28,384 nt of DNA. It comes from Thermoguttaceae bacterium. GTDB lineage: Bacteria > Planctomycetota > Planctomycetia > Pirellulales > Thermoguttaceae. This document shows positions 27,889 through 28,384 of this stretch, piece by piece; positions within the stretch are counted from its first letter, which is position 1, and each line of letters begins with the position of its first letter. Under the pieces are notes generated by a model that ran no database searches, had not been told where the DNA came from, and was given only the letters and a program-made list of their open reading frames with translations. The stretch is from NCBI GenBank assembly GCA_017454585.1, contig JAFTCU010000051.1, positions 1-28,384 of the forward strand. The letters are read 5' to 3'. The position numbers and the translations under genes were made by a program.

Positions 27889-28384
27889 ATGAACGATGAA
27901 TTTTACAACCAAATCCTTCAAATCTTGACCGATGCTCGGTCAAGAGTGTTCCATAACGTGAATTTCACGATGGTCGAGGCATATTGGCACGTCGGGAAAA
28001 TGATTGTTGAGGAACAAGGGGGTGTAGAACGCAATGAGTACGGCAAGAAACTCCTCCAGGAACTTACTGTAAATCTGACTCGTGACTTTGGAAAGGGATT
28101 TACTGTAACGAATCTCAAATATATGCGGCAGTTCTACCTCACATTTCCTAATATCAGTGAGCTTTCCAGGGATTTGAGCTGGTCTCATTATAGGCTCCTG
28201 ATTCAGGTAGATAGTGAAAAAGCACGTCAGTTTTATACCACAGAAGCTATTAAATCCCGCTGGAGTGTTCGTCAGTTGGCGAGGCAGATCGACACATTTT
28301 TCTACGAACGGCTTCTTTCCAGCCAAGACAAAAAGGGTGTGGCGGCAGAGATCCAGAAACTCGAACCTGGAAAATCTCCATCCG
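27889..28384 (+). CDS. DUF1016/YhcG-type PD-(D/E)XK nuclease family protein, N-terminal part (3' partial)
   Basis: 165 codons are visible before the window ends. They match the DUF1016 N-terminal domain closely: MVEAYWHVGKMIVEEQ, the YGKKLLQEL segment, GKGFTVTNLKYMRQFY, and then LSWSHYRLL, ARQFY and WSVRQLARQI. Full proteins are usually about 340-360 residues with a PD-(D/E)XK nuclease-like C-terminal domain, which lies outside the window. Members are frequent next to restriction and other defence genes; their role is not well settled. ATG 27889 is chosen because of GAGG 9 nt upstream. It is transcribed away from drmA, so it forms a separate unit at the island border. Confidence 0.88.
   Translation, partial: MNDEFYNQILQILTDARSRVFHNVNFTMVEAYWHVGKMIVEEQGGVERNEYGKKLLQELTVNLTRDFGKGFTVTNLKYMRQFYLTFPNISELSRDLSWSHYRLLIQVDSEKARQFYTTEAIKSRWSVRQLARQIDTFFYERLLSSQDKKGVAAEIQKLEPGKSPS

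Overview
The window most likely comes from a Planctomycetota chromosome, probably an anaerobic or gut-associated relative of the Thermoguttaceae. That placement is an inference with moderate confidence. It rests on the first gene, a giant exported-type protein that combines Pmp-like beta-helix repeats, three DIGAYE-type signatures, carboxypeptidase-regulatory repeats, a C-terminal type I dockerin pair and an acidic tail. No RNA gene, IS transposase or CRISPR array was recognised.

Layout. (1) Bases 1-9929 hold the 3' part of the giant surface protein gene, which is cut by the left edge and closed by a strong terminator. (2) Bases 10067-17551 hold a promoter followed by two directly abutting plus-strand genes: drmD (SNF2-family helicase) and drmMI (N6-adenine methylase). 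(3) Bases 17581-19860 are an AT-rich insert-like zone. It carries a P-loop ATPase resembling the Sll1717 group, with its own promoter, then a higA-like antitoxin gene broken by one in-frame stop and lacking a toxin. A hairpin that could terminate transcription from both sides closes the zone. (4) Bases 27567-19866 on the minus strand hold a consensus promoter followed by drmA, drmB and drmC, coupled by overlapping stops and starts. A fourth gene of unknown function, with a coiled coil and a possible membrane segment, follows drmC after a 17-nt gap. (5) Bases 27507-27888 hold divergent promoters and perhaps a 37-codon ORF. (6) A DUF1016/YhcG-type gene starts at 27889 and runs off the right edge.

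Regions 2 and 4 together contain every gene of a class 1 DISARM anti-phage system: the core drmA, drmB and drmC plus the class 1 markers drmD and drmMI. In the published class 1 arrangement these genes form one co-directional cluster. Here they form two converging transcription units, each with its own promoter, and the space between them holds the ATPase, the dead antitoxin gene and the coiled-coil gene. In the expected model DrmMI marks self DNA, DrmA and DrmB form the DNA-sensing helicase complex, DrmC is the phospholipase D-fold subunit and DrmD is a second helicase.

The most novel points are the split DISARM layout with two candidate accessory genes, and a 63-bp perfect inverted repeat inserted in frame inside drmMI. 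Others are an AT-rich patch in the putative target-recognition part of drmMI, and C-runs that abut the -35 boxes of two defence promoters.
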